From Pacificibacter maritimus (lineage in GTDB: Bacteria; Pseudomonadota; Alphaproteobacteria; Rhodobacterales; Rhodobacteraceae), in NCBI RefSeq assembly GCF_003814915.1, contig NZ_RKQK01000001.1, positions 1,008,031 to 1,072,030 on the forward strand: a stretch of DNA of 64,000 nt. Direction: 5' to 3'. This document shows positions 35,121 through 44,742 of the stretch, one piece after another (position 1 is the first letter of the stretch; each line of letters opens with the position of its first letter). Under the pieces are notes generated by a model. The model was not told the origin of the DNA. It ran no database searches and saw only the letters and a program-made list of their open reading frames with translations. Both the position numbers and the translations under genes were made by a program.

Positions 35121-36518
35121 GTGATATTTTCGACCAATATATTCGTGTTCGTATTCTTACCACTATTTCTTGCAGTCTATTACGTCAGCCCATGGCGCAT
35201 AAAGTCATACGTTATCCTCGCAGCATCCTATGCATTTTACGGATGGTGGCGCGTTGAATACCTCTTGCTTATCTTCATCATGTCCGCTTTTTCATTTTAT
35301 ATGGCAAAAGCGGCGCTGACTGCGCCCACTCAACACTGGCGCAAACGTGCAATGATCACAGGGGTCACAGGCGACTTGCTGTGTTTGGGGTATTTCAAAT
35401 ATGCAAACTTCTTTGTGGATAATGCCAACGGAATTCTCACCTTTGCGGGCTCAGACGGCCTTTCCGTTGCGGATGTGTTGCTTCCCATAGGGATTTCATT
35501 TCACACGTTTCAATCAATTTCCTACGTTATAGATGTCTATCGCAAAGACGCCCCACCCGCGCGGCGACTTGTTGACTTCTTAGCCTTTGGAGCGCTGTTT
35601 CCACAGCTGATTGCAGGCCCCGTATTACGTTACAAAGACCTTGCAAATCAGTTCGTCGAGCGCAGTCATTCGTTGGAACTATTCACCAAAGGCGTGTATC
35701 GATTTTTCCTCGGGCTGGCGATGAAGGTCTTGATCGCCGACAGTGTTTCCCCGCTTGCGGATCGTATTTTTGCACTGCCCAATCCGACATTCTTTGAAAG
35801 TTGGCTTGGCGCCTTAGCATACACATTTCAATTGTTTTTCGATTTTGCGGGCTACTCTGCAATGGCAATTGGATTGGGGCTAATGATTGGATTTCAGTTC
35901 ATTGAGAATTTTAACAGTCCATACATCAGCCGATCCATAACAGAATTCTGGCAACGCTGGCACATCTCACTGTCAACTTGGTTGCGTGATTATCTCTACA
36001 TTCCTCTCGGTGGAAATCGGCGTGGCAAAAAACGCACCTACGTTAATCTTGTCCTCACAATGGTGCTGGGTGGATTTTGGCACGGGGCCAATTGGACATT
36101 TCTGATTTGGGGCATTTGGCACGGCGGTATAATGGCGCTTGAGCGCGCTATGGGCGGCAAAGGTAAAGACACGGTGTGGCCGAAAACCATTGCGCTTCCA
36201 TTGACCTTTTTACTCGTGGTGCTGGGATGGGTTGTCTTTCGCGCGCCCGATCTGTCATCAGCCTTTGCGATGTATGGTGGCATGATTGGACTGAATGGCA
36301 TCGCGATCACTCCCAATGTGGCATGGCAAATCCAAACCTCTGAACTCGTATTAATGGCCTGCGCTGGTGTACTTTGCTTCATGCCTCTCTTTACCTCTTG
36401 GCACATTGATCGTTTGGCCCCAAAGTGGAAAGCAACCGCCTATATAATTCTGACAGTTCTCGCCGTGACGCGCATGGCGTCACAAAGTTATTCTCCGTTC
36501 CTGTATTTCCAGTTTTGA
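35121..36518 (+). CDS. algI: MBOAT-family polysaccharide O-acetyltransferase, AlgI-like
   Basis: Polytopic membrane protein of 465 residues that passes acetyl groups across the inner membrane for polysaccharide O-acetylation. The N-terminus 'MIFSTNIFVFVFLPLFLAVYY' in pattern (core 'FVFVFLPLFLAVYY') is typical of AlgI/PatA/DltB, and the catalytic MBOAT histidine is in 'GGFWHGANWTFLIWG' near residue 320. Also visible is 'ITEFWQRWHISLSTWLRDY'. The start is GTG, fitted by the family N-terminus. Two AlgX/AlgJ-like proteins and an AlgF-like protein follow in one operon. No alginate polymerase is present, so the acceptor is probably another exopolysaccharide. Confidence 0.92.
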   Translation: MIFSTNIFVFVFLPLFLAVYYVSPWRIKSYVILAASYAFYGWWRVEYLLLIFIMSAFSFYMAKAALTAPTQHWRKRAMITGVTGDLLCLGYFKYANFFVDNANGILTFAGSDGLSVADVLLPIGISFHTFQSISYVIDVYRKDAPPARRLVDFLAFGALFPQLIAGPVLRYKDLANQFVERSHSLELFTKGVYRFFLGLAMKVLIADSVSPLADRIFALPNPTFFESWLGALAYTFQLFFDFAGYSAMAIGLGLMIGFQFIENFNSPYISRSITEFWQRWHISLSTWLRDYLYIPLGGNRRGKKRTYVNLVLTMVLGGFWHGANWTFLIWGIWHGGIMALERAMGGKGKDTVWPKTIALPLTFLLVVLGWVVFRAPDLSSAFAMYGGMIGLNGIAITPNVAWQIQTSELVLMACAGVLCFMPLFTSWHIDRLAPKWKATAYIILTVLAVTRMASQSYSPFLYFQF

Positions 36519-36520
36519 CT

Positions 36521-37561
36521 ATGATTGATCGCATAACAGGCCCAGTCGTCATGGCTGTAATTGCACTGATTGGCGCAGCGAGCCTCTGGCAAACCGATTG
36601 GCAGCCCGCTGTGTCCAAACCATTTGAGGATGGCGTAACACAACCCGCATTAGAAGATGCATTCGACAAGGGGTTGATCCCGCGCAAGACGTCAATTCAT
36701 TTGTGGAATGCCTTTCGCTATGCTGTCTTTAGCGAGACATTGCCCGGAGCTGTCCCAGGAAAGGATGGCTGGCTTTTCACAGATGAAGAGTTTGAAACAG
36801 GCCACGACTACGCCGATAAGACGCAAGCCCAATTGATGCGGATCGTTGAAGCCACGCGTCAACTCGAAGGTGCAGGTGCAACAGTAATCATTGCCCTGTT
36901 GCCTGATAAAGCACGTGTAATGTCTGAAAAGCTATCAAAGCATAGATCACCGCAAGTCGAAGCGCGATATGATATGGCTTTGGACTACCTGACAGAAAAA
37001 GGGATCGCTGTAGATGACCTAAGGGATGCGCTACAACTCGCTAAATCCGGTGGGGACGTCTTTATGCGCACCGACACCCATTGGTCTCCCCATGGCGCCA
37101 AACAGGTCGCAAATACGATCGCGCACCGCATCCAAACTGCGACAACTGAACGAACCGAATTTATCACTGAGATGACAGGCGTTGAACGCAACGAAGGGGA
37201 TTTGGTGACCTTTGTCGATTCAGGTCAACTGTCGATGGCGCTGGGATTATCGCCAGAACCTTACGAGACGTTTGTAACAACGCAAACCGCGAGTGTGGAC
37301 GCTGGGTTAAGCCTGTTCGACGATACCGTTGTTCCCGCGACCCTCATTGGTACCAGCTATTCAGCAATTCAAAACTGGAACTTCGAAGGCTTCTTAAAAG
37401 AGGCCAGCCAAACAGACATTCTAAACCGAGCTGAAGAAGGCCGCGGCCCCTTCGCGCCCATGGATGACTATCTAAAACAAATCACATCAGGAGAGCCCGT
37501 GCCGCAAATCGTGGTCTGGGAAATTCCTGAGCGTTACCTGACTGTAGAGGCTTCTCAATGA
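36521..37561 (+). CDS. AlgJ/AlgX-type SGNH acetyltransferase, membrane-anchored
   Basis: A 346-residue protein with one N-terminal membrane anchor ('GPVVMAVIALIGAASLW') and a periplasmic SGNH-hydrolase-like domain of the AlgX/AlgJ family. Catalytic motifs are 'FMRTDTHWSPHGAK' near residue 185 (Asp-His pair) and 'LIGTSYSAIQNW' near 278 (serine nucleophile). Such proteins transfer acetyl from the MBOAT partner to the polysaccharide. Begins two bases after algI and overlaps the next gene by four. The longer frame from 36425 would overlap algI and is rejected. Confidence 0.85.
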   Translation: MIDRITGPVVMAVIALIGAASLWQTDWQPAVSKPFEDGVTQPALEDAFDKGLIPRKTSIHLWNAFRYAVFSETLPGAVPGKDGWLFTDEEFETGHDYADKTQAQLMRIVEATRQLEGAGATVIIALLPDKARVMSEKLSKHRSPQVEARYDMALDYLTEKGIAVDDLRDALQLAKSGGDVFMRTDTHWSPHGAKQVANTIAHRIQTATTERTEFITEMTGVERNEGDLVTFVDSGQLSMALGLSPEPYETFVTTQTASVDAGLSLFDDTVVPATLIGTSYSAIQNWNFEGFLKEASQTDILNRAEEGRGPFAPMDDYLKQITSGEPVPQIVVWEIPERYLTVEASQ

Positions 37562-38883
37562 TCAAAAACTCTCTTGTTTTTTTAAGTTTTATATTCGCGG
37601 CCTCGCCTGTACTTGCACAAGATTGTCCCATTGGATCTTCGGCCCTACAAGGCCCAACAGTTTACGACAACATGATGTACGATCCGGATACGAAATGGAT
37701 CGTTCCCAGTAGTGATGTAAATTTGAGAGGATATGACGTTGATAATTTCTTTTTAATAGCTCTTATCAATCGTGAAATCGAGCGACGTGGCGGACGATTG
37801 GCTGTAGTCTTTCCACCAAAGCGAGGGCTGTTTATACCAGATGAGGTTTACACTAAAGCGCGTGACATTTTGGAAGGGTCTCCAAAACAAGATCTATTAG
37901 AAGAATACAATTCAATTATAAAACAGCTAGAGGACACTGGGGCGATAGTTCCACAGACCTATTCCGCATTCTCCAATCTTCAGCAGCCCTACTTTCAGGC
38001 GGACCATCATTGGAAACCAGAGGCTGCTGCCGCCGCGGCACTTGCCGTTTGGGATGCGTTGGCAGATGTTGGTATTTTACGCATTCCATTAGATGATGGT
38101 GGGTATGTATTTGGGCCACAATCTAGGGAATATAAAGCTGGTAGCTATGCGCGAGTTTTCAACGACGAGTGCCGTACTAAAATTTTTGATGAATCTTACG
38201 TGTATTCAAGCACCTATAAAACAGCAGCCAGAAATTTAGATCAAGCTGACAGTCTGTTCGGTGATGCCTCAGATGAAAATTTTGACGTCACTTTACTTGG
38301 CACCAGTTTTTCTGCGGAAAGCTCGAACTTCCAATTCTACGGTGCATTGAGCTATTTCCTTCAGGCACCAGTTGAAAATATTGCTGTGGCGGGGGGCGCT
38401 ATTGATGCATCCTTTGAAATCTTACAAACACAGTCAGAATTGTTGGACGCAAATCTTGTTGTCTGGGAAATAGCCCCAAATCATTTTCCTATCGTAAGCC
38501 ACAAGCTGCGTTCGGCGACTGCAACGGTTCTTGGGGGATGTAACACATCCTCCAGCATACAAACCATTAGCACGCAAAGCGATGGTTGGTCTGACTGGCT
38601 TTCGGTAGACAAGCAAAGTGCTTTGGTGGAATTGGATACTCAAGAGTATTTTAGTGGACAGATTCTAGTCGAAGCGGGCTTTGGTGAAGCCGTTGAGAGT
38701 GTGATCATCGAAAAGTCGGAAAGGACTCCAAAAGAGGATCGCACGAGCGTATGGAAAACCTTTGTTGGTAAATTTGACGCAGATGGTGACATTACACTGC
38801 CAGACAGCATTCGTCTTAAAATTGTTGATGCAACACAAGACTATGAAATAAGCGTGGCGCATTGCCAAATGGAAAATATTTAA
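37558..38883 (+). CDS. Second AlgX-like SGNH acetyltransferase, secreted
   Basis: A 441-residue protein with a signal peptide (cleavage after 'VLAQ' region, about residue 21). It has the AlgX-type catalytic motifs 'FQADHHWKPEAAA' near residue 142 and 'LLGTSFSAESSNF' near 246, and an extra C-terminal domain of about 120 residues that may bind carbohydrate. The base composition is visibly AT-richer than its neighbours, suggesting separate acquisition. Two divergent AlgX-like proteins in one operon suggest different acceptor sites or division of labour. Translationally coupled to the gene before (ATGA). Confidence 0.82.
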   Translation: MIKNSLVFLSFIFAASPVLAQDCPIGSSALQGPTVYDNMMYDPDTKWIVPSSDVNLRGYDVDNFFLIALINREIERRGGRLAVVFPPKRGLFIPDEVYTKARDILEGSPKQDLLEEYNSIIKQLEDTGAIVPQTYSAFSNLQQPYFQADHHWKPEAAAAAALAVWDALADVGILRIPLDDGGYVFGPQSREYKAGSYARVFNDECRTKIFDESYVYSSTYKTAARNLDQADSLFGDASDENFDVTLLGTSFSAESSNFQFYGALSYFLQAPVENIAVAGGAIDASFEILQTQSELLDANLVVWEIAPNHFPIVSHKLRSATATVLGGCNTSSSIQTISTQSDGWSDWLSVDKQSALVELDTQEYFSGQILVEAGFGEAVESVIIEKSERTPKEDRTSVWKTFVGKFDADGDITLPDSIRLKIVDATQDYEISVAHCQMENI

Positions 38884-38901
38884 CATGCGGAAAGTTATGA
38901 C

Positions 38902-39501
38902 ATGGAAACTATAAAAAACATTTGTAAAGAAAGCTGCGGACTTTTGCGTGTCACGGCAGTTGCAATGTCGATTTTTCTGGCGTGTTCTGGTCAGGCCTTC
39001 GCGCAAGACGAAGAACTCTATGGCGCGCCCCTTCCCGACGACGCCGCCTTTGTACGTGCTTTGGGTGCGCATGAGAGTGTTGCAGTTGATGCTTTTGGCG
39101 TAACGCTGACCAATGAGGGTGACTATACCGTCATTCTTGCAGGCTCCACCGATGGTATTGAGACCGATCAATATATTACCATACTGCCAGCCGCCACCGT
39201 TCTCCATCCTGCTCATGAAGACGCAGCAAAAGTGCAAGTTGGTTTTTTCAATGTTGGATATGAAGCCGACCTCGCGCTAAAAACCGCGGACGGAAAAGTC
39301 ACTATCGCTGAAGCCGCCCTCAACAGCGCTGGTTTTCGCGAGGTTAATCCAATAGTGGTCCCTGTTGCAGTTTTCGATGGCGATAAAATGCTTGGAGAAA
39401 GCATCGAATTAAAGCTACGCCGCGGTGAGAACCCAACAATTTTTGCCCAACAAGACGGCACAGTCACGACAATCGTTTCAAAAATCATTTGGGACGAATG
39501 A
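38902..39501 (+). CDS. algF: AlgF-like O-acetylation accessory protein
   Basis: Periplasmic protein of 199 residues with a long signal peptide ending 'QAFAQD' near residue 34. AlgF-type features are 'LYGAPLPDDAAFVRALGA' just after cleavage, an Ig-like beta fold, 'LALKTADGKVTIAEA' and 'REVNPIVVPVAVFDGDK'. In Pseudomonas AlgF assists AlgIJ in alginate acetylation. The GGAAAG ribosome binding site supports the ATG. Last gene of the operon algI-algX-algX-algF; IS debris follows. Confidence 0.8.
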   Translation: METIKNICKESCGLLRVTAVAMSIFLACSGQAFAQDEELYGAPLPDDAAFVRALGAHESVAVDAFGVTLTNEGDYTVILAGSTDGIETDQYITILPAATVLHPAHEDAAKVQVGFFNVGYEADLALKTADGKVTIAEAALNSAGFREVNPIVVPVAVFDGDKMLGESIELKLRRGENPTIFAQQDGTVTTIVSKIIWDE

Positions 39502-39659
39502 AAAAATTAAGTGGCACGATACATAAGCGGATATGGTATTTCTTGGTGTTTTCTCACTCCACAGTGCGCAAACCTGGGCTTAATGTCAAAAACGCATTTA
39601 ATGATCTACCTAAAATCGGATGTGTTTATGAAAATGAATTATGTTCGAACTTTACGAAT

Positions 39660-40108
39660 TAACAAGGCCGCACCAACAAACCGCCACCTTTGTCTTGCTC
39701 CCACGACGCAGCAGAATGCGTGAAACGATAGCGTTAGACATTTTGATGCCGTGATAGCGCGCCAGATACCAAACGATCCGCATCGAGCAGCATCGGGCCG
39801 TGGTTGTATTACGGCAAAGTTAGACGCCCTTTTTGCGCACAGGGGCGATGTGCTGTTGGCATGGCATTTTGGGATGGACGGCGCGTTCATCAGGTCTGCT
39901 TTGCCACGTTCAGCGTAGCGCTTGCGCCACCGATAAAAGCTGGCGCGGCCAATCCCAAAACAGCGGTAAGCCTTGGCAACATCGCCAATCTCCTCAGCGG
40001 TCCAGAAACCGCAACTTGCGTTGAAGCTCGCGGTGATCCTTGCTCATGAACATCTCCTGCTTCTCAAATCTGGGAGTTTAACGGAAATGTCGCGCGCGTA
40101 ACGGCACA
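39660..40108 (-). mobile_element. Degraded IS481-family transposase gene and element end
   Basis: Minus-strand reading from 40047 gives 'MSKDHRELQRKLRFLDR' then, after a stop and frame change, 'EEIGDVAKAYRCFGIGRASFYRWRKRYAERGKADL', of which 'FGIGRASFYRWRKRYAERG' is the typical helix-turn-helix of IS481 transposases. A second frame change leads to 'MRIVWYLARYHGIKMSNAI', the linker of the same family. The DDE catalytic domain is missing. The outer end is near 40108, where the minus strand starts TGTGCCGTTACGCGCGCGAC. The element is dead. A related end fragment lies at 47811 in opposite orientation. Confidence 0.8.
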
Positions 40109-40266
40109 TCTAGAGTTTCAAAACACCAAGGTTAAGGCACTCAGGAAGCGTGAAAGCCAAAAGATGTTGCACTGCTCACTGTCTGGGCGTGTTTTATACT
40201 GGTACAACCTTGCTAGGCTTGACCTAAAGCTTTTTACCGTGCTTTACACAAAAGGATTTATGCACA

Positions 40267-41652
40267 GTGGGCAGACTTATGACCGATACGAAACGCGCAT
40301 CTCGAAGCCCACTTATCATAGCTTCGGCAATCGGCGGGTTGTATAAGTTTGCTGGCGTTGGTCTAGCATTTTTGGTGCTACTGGTCCTTGCGAAACAAAT
40401 GACTCCTGTTGAATTTGGCATCTACTCAATTGGGTTTTCGATTGCCAGCGCCGCATGGTCCCTAGCGACAGTGGGCCAGCCAGTTTCCGTTGTCCGTTTT
40501 TGGCCCACACTTGAAGAAAAATACGACACCGCAACCGCAAATTTCGTGCTGATCAGAGGGTTGAAAATCGTCTCGATAGGCGCTGCTTTGATGTTGGCCG
40601 CCTTTGGTGTCATCAGCCTCTTGGATCTGAATTTAGGAGCAGTGTCCGCAAGCTCAAGCGCGCTCCTGTGGACTGGTTTGTTCACGGTTGCTCTGGCTTA
40701 CTCGCAGTTTCTTTGCTTTGCTCTGCGTGCTCAAGGCTTGCTGAATTGGTCTTTGGTGCCGCGTGATATTCTTTGGCGTGCGGGGGTCATTGTCATTGCT
40801 TTGGCCGCAGGCGATTTGACTGGGGTACAGGGCATTGCGCTGACAGGCTTGGTGTTGACCACCGTTACACTTGCTCAACTTATAAAGATGCTACGCATAC
40901 AAGGTCCGAATGGCGAAAAGTTTCAAACACGTCGGCCACCACAAGAAGAAATAGCCAAAATGCAGTCCGCGCAGTGGGGGCTCTATGGGGTAAACATTGC
41001 AAGGCAATGGTTGCAACAAGCCGCGACTATTGTGGTCGCAATTGTTCTCGGTCCCGTGGCCGCAGGGGCCTTTTTCGCAGCACAAAGATTGGCGAATTTA
41101 CTGTCACTCGTGCTTGTTGGAACCAACCAAGTGTCTGGCCCGATGATCGCACGTGATTGGCATGCCGGACGCAAAGATGATCTGCAAAAACTGATCACTG
41201 CTGTCGTTGTTTTCACTGCGGCAACCTCTGTACTGGGTTTAATTTTCTTTGGCGCTTTTGGCGGCTGGATGTTAAGCCAGTTCGACCCATCCTACCGAAA
41301 TGTCTATTGGGCGCTCATCGCCATGGCTTGCGGGCAATTGGTCAATTCTGCCTGTGGCCCCAATGGCAATCTGCTAAATTTGGCTGGCGAAGAACGTAGT
41401 CTTCTAAAGGTCTCTGTGGTCAGCGGCATCGCTAATATTATTTTTACAGCAGGCGGAGCCTATTTTGGGGGCGTGCTGGGAGCAGCAATCGGAACCGCAA
41501 TGGCCACCGTGCTGTGGAATCTCTGGGCAACACTTTTATGTGCCCGTAAACTGGGCATCCTTCTGGTTCACCCCTCTCACCTGCGCAACGTCCGTACGAC
41601 TTTAAAAGAAGTGATTGCACGCAAACGCGGTCGTAAAGGAAAGACCAAATGA
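40267..41652 (+). CDS. Polysaccharide flippase, Wzx/MOP superfamily
   Basis: Polytopic membrane protein of 461 residues with about 12-14 hydrophobic helices, of the oligosaccharide flippase family (Wzx/RfbX type). Near the N-terminus 'IGGLYKFAGVGLAFLVLLVLA' in pattern and 'MTPVEFGIYSIGFSIAS' are characteristic. It should move lipid-linked oligosaccharide units to the periplasmic face. The GTG at 40267 is chosen since AAAGGA (40251-40256) is spaced ten bases before it; an ATG at 40279 is the alternative. It starts a forward run of five overlapping polysaccharide genes. Confidence 0.85.
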   Translation: MGRLMTDTKRASRSPLIIASAIGGLYKFAGVGLAFLVLLVLAKQMTPVEFGIYSIGFSIASAAWSLATVGQPVSVVRFWPTLEEKYDTATANFVLIRGLKIVSIGAALMLAAFGVISLLDLNLGAVSASSSALLWTGLFTVALAYSQFLCFALRAQGLLNWSLVPRDILWRAGVIVIALAAGDLTGVQGIALTGLVLTTVTLAQLIKMLRIQGPNGEKFQTRRPPQEEIAKMQSAQWGLYGVNIARQWLQQAATIVVAIVLGPVAAGAFFAAQRLANLLSLVLVGTNQVSGPMIARDWHAGRKDDLQKLITAVVVFTAATSVLGLIFFGAFGGWMLSQFDPSYRNVYWALIAMACGQLVNSACGPNGNLLNLAGEERSLLKVSVVSGIANIIFTAGGAYFGGVLGAAIGTAMATVLWNLWATLLCARKLGILLVHPSHLRNVRTTLKEVIARKRGRKGKTK

Positions 41653-42560
41653 CACAACCTACAGGCCGCTGGCCAAACCTGTTCATCCTAGGCGCCCCAA
41701 AGTGCGGCACCACGTCAATCGCACATTGGTTGTCACAACACCCAGATGTTTTGATGAGCCATCCCAAAGAGCCTGGCTTTTTCAATGACGACTATAAAGA
41801 TGGCCATTTTCGAGGCCGTCCTCAGCGCTACAAAAAATTGTTTGCGACTGAGACCCCGCATAAATTCTACTGCGATGGAACAGTTGACTACCTTGCCTCT
41901 AAAAATGCCGTTCCAGCCATTTCTAAAGTCGCCCCTGATGCGAAATTTATTGTGGCAGTGCGCAACCATGCCGATCTGGTGTTTTCACTACATCAACAAG
42001 AACGCGTAAGTGGGAACGAACTTGAAGCTGATTTTGTAAAGGCCTTCGAGCTTTCATCTGAACGCCGCGCGGGGCGCAAAATTCCGATCACGGGACCTGA
42101 GCCTAAAAAGATTGATTACGAAGAACGCGTTCGTATGGGCGCGCAACTTAAACGCGCACTTGAATATATTGATCGCGATCGTTTGCTGATTGTGGATTTT
42201 GATCTGATCAACTCTGATAGCCCTGCCGTTTGGTCCAAGATCTGTGATTTCTTAGACCTTTCTGCACCTGAAATCAGCCTTGCTGCACGAAACCCACGCA
42301 AATCTGTTTCCTCAGTTCCTGTGACGATCCTGCGCAAGTATTTGCGTCGTATTAAGCGCACTTTGGGACTAACCCAAGACATGGGCCTAGCTTCCCCGAT
42401 CAAAGCTTTGGCAACATCGGTTCCAGAAACAAAGCCGAAATTGGATCCTGTGCTGCGCGCCGCACTTGATACAAAATACGACTGGGACCGTGCCCTCATT
42501 TGCGACGTCAGCAAAACTGGCCCAGCAGCCCTAGCAAAAGAAAGTTGGATAGACCAATGA
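41649..42560 (+). CDS. Sulfotransferase family protein
   Basis: A 303-residue PAPS-dependent sulfotransferase. The 5'-phosphosulfate loop is 'ILGAPKCGTTSIAHWLSQHP' near residue 13, followed by 'KEPGFFNDDY'. The 3'-phosphate-binding region is 'IVAVRNHADLVFSLHQQE' near 100, a weaker version of the usual R-N/D-P...S motif. Members of this group add sulfate to carbohydrates. The gene overlaps the flippase stop and the following glycosyltransferase start by four bases each, so it belongs to the polysaccharide operon and probably sulfates that glycan. Confidence 0.85.
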   Translation: MTQPTGRWPNLFILGAPKCGTTSIAHWLSQHPDVLMSHPKEPGFFNDDYKDGHFRGRPQRYKKLFATETPHKFYCDGTVDYLASKNAVPAISKVAPDAKFIVAVRNHADLVFSLHQQERVSGNELEADFVKAFELSSERRAGRKIPITGPEPKKIDYEERVRMGAQLKRALEYIDRDRLLIVDFDLINSDSPAVWSKICDFLDLSAPEISLAARNPRKSVSSVPVTILRKYLRRIKRTLGLTQDMGLASPIKALATSVPETKPKLDPVLRAALDTKYDWDRALICDVSKTGPAALAKESWIDQ

Positions 42561-43495
42561 CCAACCCAACGCGCATTGTTATCGCCGCGGCAACCTTTTG
42601 CCGTCCACAAGGGCTAACGCGATTGCTGGATGCTATCGAGGCCCTAGACACAACCGCCGATGTGCGCGTTGTGATCTGTGACAATGACGCCGAAGACCAA
42701 GCTGGCATGCGCGTCGTTGCAGATCGCGCCAAGGATTTCCGCTTTCCCCTTGAATGCATTTTGGCACCTCAGCGTGGTATTTCACACGCGCGAAACGCGT
42801 TGTTTGACTACATCAGTAAAATCGAAGACTGCGATTTTGCCGCTCTGATTGATGATGATGAATGGCCCGACCCACAGTGGTTGACGGCCTATGAAACCAT
42901 CGCACGTCAAACTGGAGCAGATGTCACAGGCGGCCCCGTTCTGTCCGCATTCGACTCTGAAACCGTCGATCCTGTCGTCGTAGGATGTGAACAATTCCGC
43001 AGAACCAAAAAACCAGATGGGCCCGTGCCCGTGATTTTGTCGACCGAAAACGTGTTCATCAAAAGCTCTGTGCTCACTTTGGTCGAACGTCCGTGGTTTG
43101 ATGTTGATTTTGGCATCACGGGTGGCGAGGATGCGGACGTATTTCAACGCTTAAAACGCGCGGGGGCAAGCTTTGCTTGGGCCGATGCAGCGGAGGTGAC
43201 CGAACTGGTGCCCGCGTCGCGCAGCACCAGAGCTTGGGCACAAAAACGGAACTTTCGACGTGGTTGCAACACAGCTTGGCGCGCCTTGCGCCGTCCTGGC
43301 AAACTAAAATCCCTGCCCCGTATTGTCTTGCTCGGTCTTGCGGGCATTGTAAGTTTTCCCGTATTTTGGGTCCTAAATATCGGCAAACCCATTCGCCAAT
43401 TTGACGCAAAACTGCGCCTATGGCGTGCCTTTGGGTATTTTGCAGGCTTGGCACAGATCAGGATTCAAGATTACAAAAAGGTGCATGGACGTTGA
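42557..43495 (+). CDS. Family 2 glycosyltransferase
   Basis: Cytoplasmic or membrane-associated GT-A glycosyltransferase of 312 residues. It opens 'RIVIAAATFCRPQGLTRLLDAI', here noted by the ends 'IVIAAATFCRP' and 'LTRLLDAI', and has the metal-binding aspartate run 'LIDDDEWPDPQW' near residue 97 and 'FGITGGEDADVFQRLKRAG' near 190. A hydrophobic C-terminal stretch may attach it to the membrane. Sugar specificity cannot be read. Coupled to the sulfotransferase gene by an ATGA overlap; the 5' extension of the frame to 42500 is rejected. Confidence 0.88.
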   Translation: MTNPTRIVIAAATFCRPQGLTRLLDAIEALDTTADVRVVICDNDAEDQAGMRVVADRAKDFRFPLECILAPQRGISHARNALFDYISKIEDCDFAALIDDDEWPDPQWLTAYETIARQTGADVTGGPVLSAFDSETVDPVVVGCEQFRRTKKPDGPVPVILSTENVFIKSSVLTLVERPWFDVDFGITGGEDADVFQRLKRAGASFAWADAAEVTELVPASRSTRAWAQKRNFRRGCNTAWRALRRPGKLKSLPRIVLLGLAGIVSFPVFWVLNIGKPIRQFDAKLRLWRAFGYFAGLAQIRIQDYKKVHGR

Positions 43496-43551
43496 GGCAG
43501 ACTTTGCAATCTTCATTTGATACGGCCGCGCCCCTCAGACGCAGAAGCAGA

Positions 43552-44742
43552 ATGAACAACGTTGTGTTTGTACTGTTGTTTGGTTTTATTCTGGCCAGCG
43601 TGAGCATTAAAAGTAATCAAATTACATTCTTGATAGCGTTTTCGGCGGCAGCCCTATTTCTGGTGTTATGTGCGTTAACCCGTATCAAAACAGGTTTATT
43701 GGGGATTCCATTCCTTGTGGCTCTGACCCTTGTATGGATTGCTTTGACCGCCATTTGGGCACCATCATTTGTAGAAACATCGATTAAAGTGCTGCGGGCC
43801 TCTTGTGTTGTTATTGCAATATTTTGTGGTGTGTCGCTGCTTGGCGTACAGCGCGTAATGCGCAATCTACCCGCCCTTGTGTTTACGATGATCGTTGCCC
43901 AATACATTGCAATCTTTTTCTTTTCGTTTGGCGTCCATGCCGAGCACGAAGTGTATCTTAGGGGCGCATGGCGTGGTTTCATGGCGCATAAAAATGAAGC
44001 TGGAGCATTAGGGGCAGTTGCGGTTTTAGTTTTCGCTCGCGAAATCTTTTTGCGCCCAAGTCTTTTCATGCTACTGGGGTTAACCCTCTCAAGCATTTTT
44101 TTGCTGCAAACAAATTCTGAAACGTCTTTCGTGCTCGTGTTCTTAGGCCTGTTCACTCTGTTTGCATTCAATAGCTTTCGGTTGTCTCGCCTCTGGCGTT
44201 ACTTGCTAACGCTCACCGCTTTGGCATCGATTATTGTTATCTTTATCATCGTTGTTGGGTCATCAATCAGTGAAACAATCTTTGGTGATCCTTATGGTTT
44301 TACGGGTCGGGTAGGTCTTTGGAAGGCAGCGATTTACTATTGGGAATTGCACCCAATCATCGGAAATGGGTTTCGATCTGTTTTTGGCAACCCAAACGTT
44401 AATTTGTTTTCCATTGCGCAAACCCCCTATACGGTTCTCGCCCCGCACCCACATAACGGATACGTCGATATGCTATCAGGGACGGGTTTGGTCGGCTTTC
44501 TTCTGGCGACATTCGCGTTCCTTGTGGGACCAATATACCGCGCTTTAAAAATCTCAAATATCACTGCAAAGACGCCTGTTCCGCTCTGTACGGCCATCAT
44601 TGTTTTTTCCGCTGCGCGCGCCTTCTTCGAAGGTAGTATTTTGCAGTACGACAATGCTGCATGGGTCCTTTGGCTTTTAGCTTTGGCCATATTTTTCCAA
44701 TACTTCTCTGACATTAAAAAAGGCTCTAACGATGACAGTTAG
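43552..44742 (+). CDS. O-antigen ligase/polymerase (Wzy/WaaL) family membrane protein
   Basis: A 396-residue protein with about ten to twelve membrane helices. Family motifs are 'RGAWRGFMAHKNEAGALGA' near residue 140 and the large periplasmic loop with 'HPHNGYVDMLSGTGLVG' near 300, which carries the conserved histidine. Such proteins polymerise or ligate undecaprenyl-linked oligosaccharides. The start is uncertain: ATG 43552 is used, but an in-frame TTG at 43492 overlaps the previous stop (TTGA) and would add a 20-residue basic arm. It overlaps the next gene by 11 bases. Confidence 0.83.
   Translation: MNNVVFVLLFGFILASVSIKSNQITFLIAFSAAALFLVLCALTRIKTGLLGIPFLVALTLVWIALTAIWAPSFVETSIKVLRASCVVIAIFCGVSLLGVQRVMRNLPALVFTMIVAQYIAIFFFSFGVHAEHEVYLRGAWRGFMAHKNEAGALGAVAVLVFAREIFLRPSLFMLLGLTLSSIFLLQTNSETSFVLVFLGLFTLFAFNSFRLSRLWRYLLTLTALASIIVIFIIVVGSSISETIFGDPYGFTGRVGLWKAAIYYWELHPIIGNGFRSVFGNPNVNLFSIAQTPYTVLAPHPHNGYVDMLSGTGLVGFLLATFAFLVGPIYRALKISNITAKTPVPLCTAIIVFSAARAFFEGSILQYDNAAWVLWLLALAIFFQYFSDIKKGSNDDS

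Noticed and set aside
35121-39501. Alginate biosynthesis cluster
   Set aside because: Only acetylation proteins are present; no polymerase, epimerase, lyase or porin homologue is in the window.
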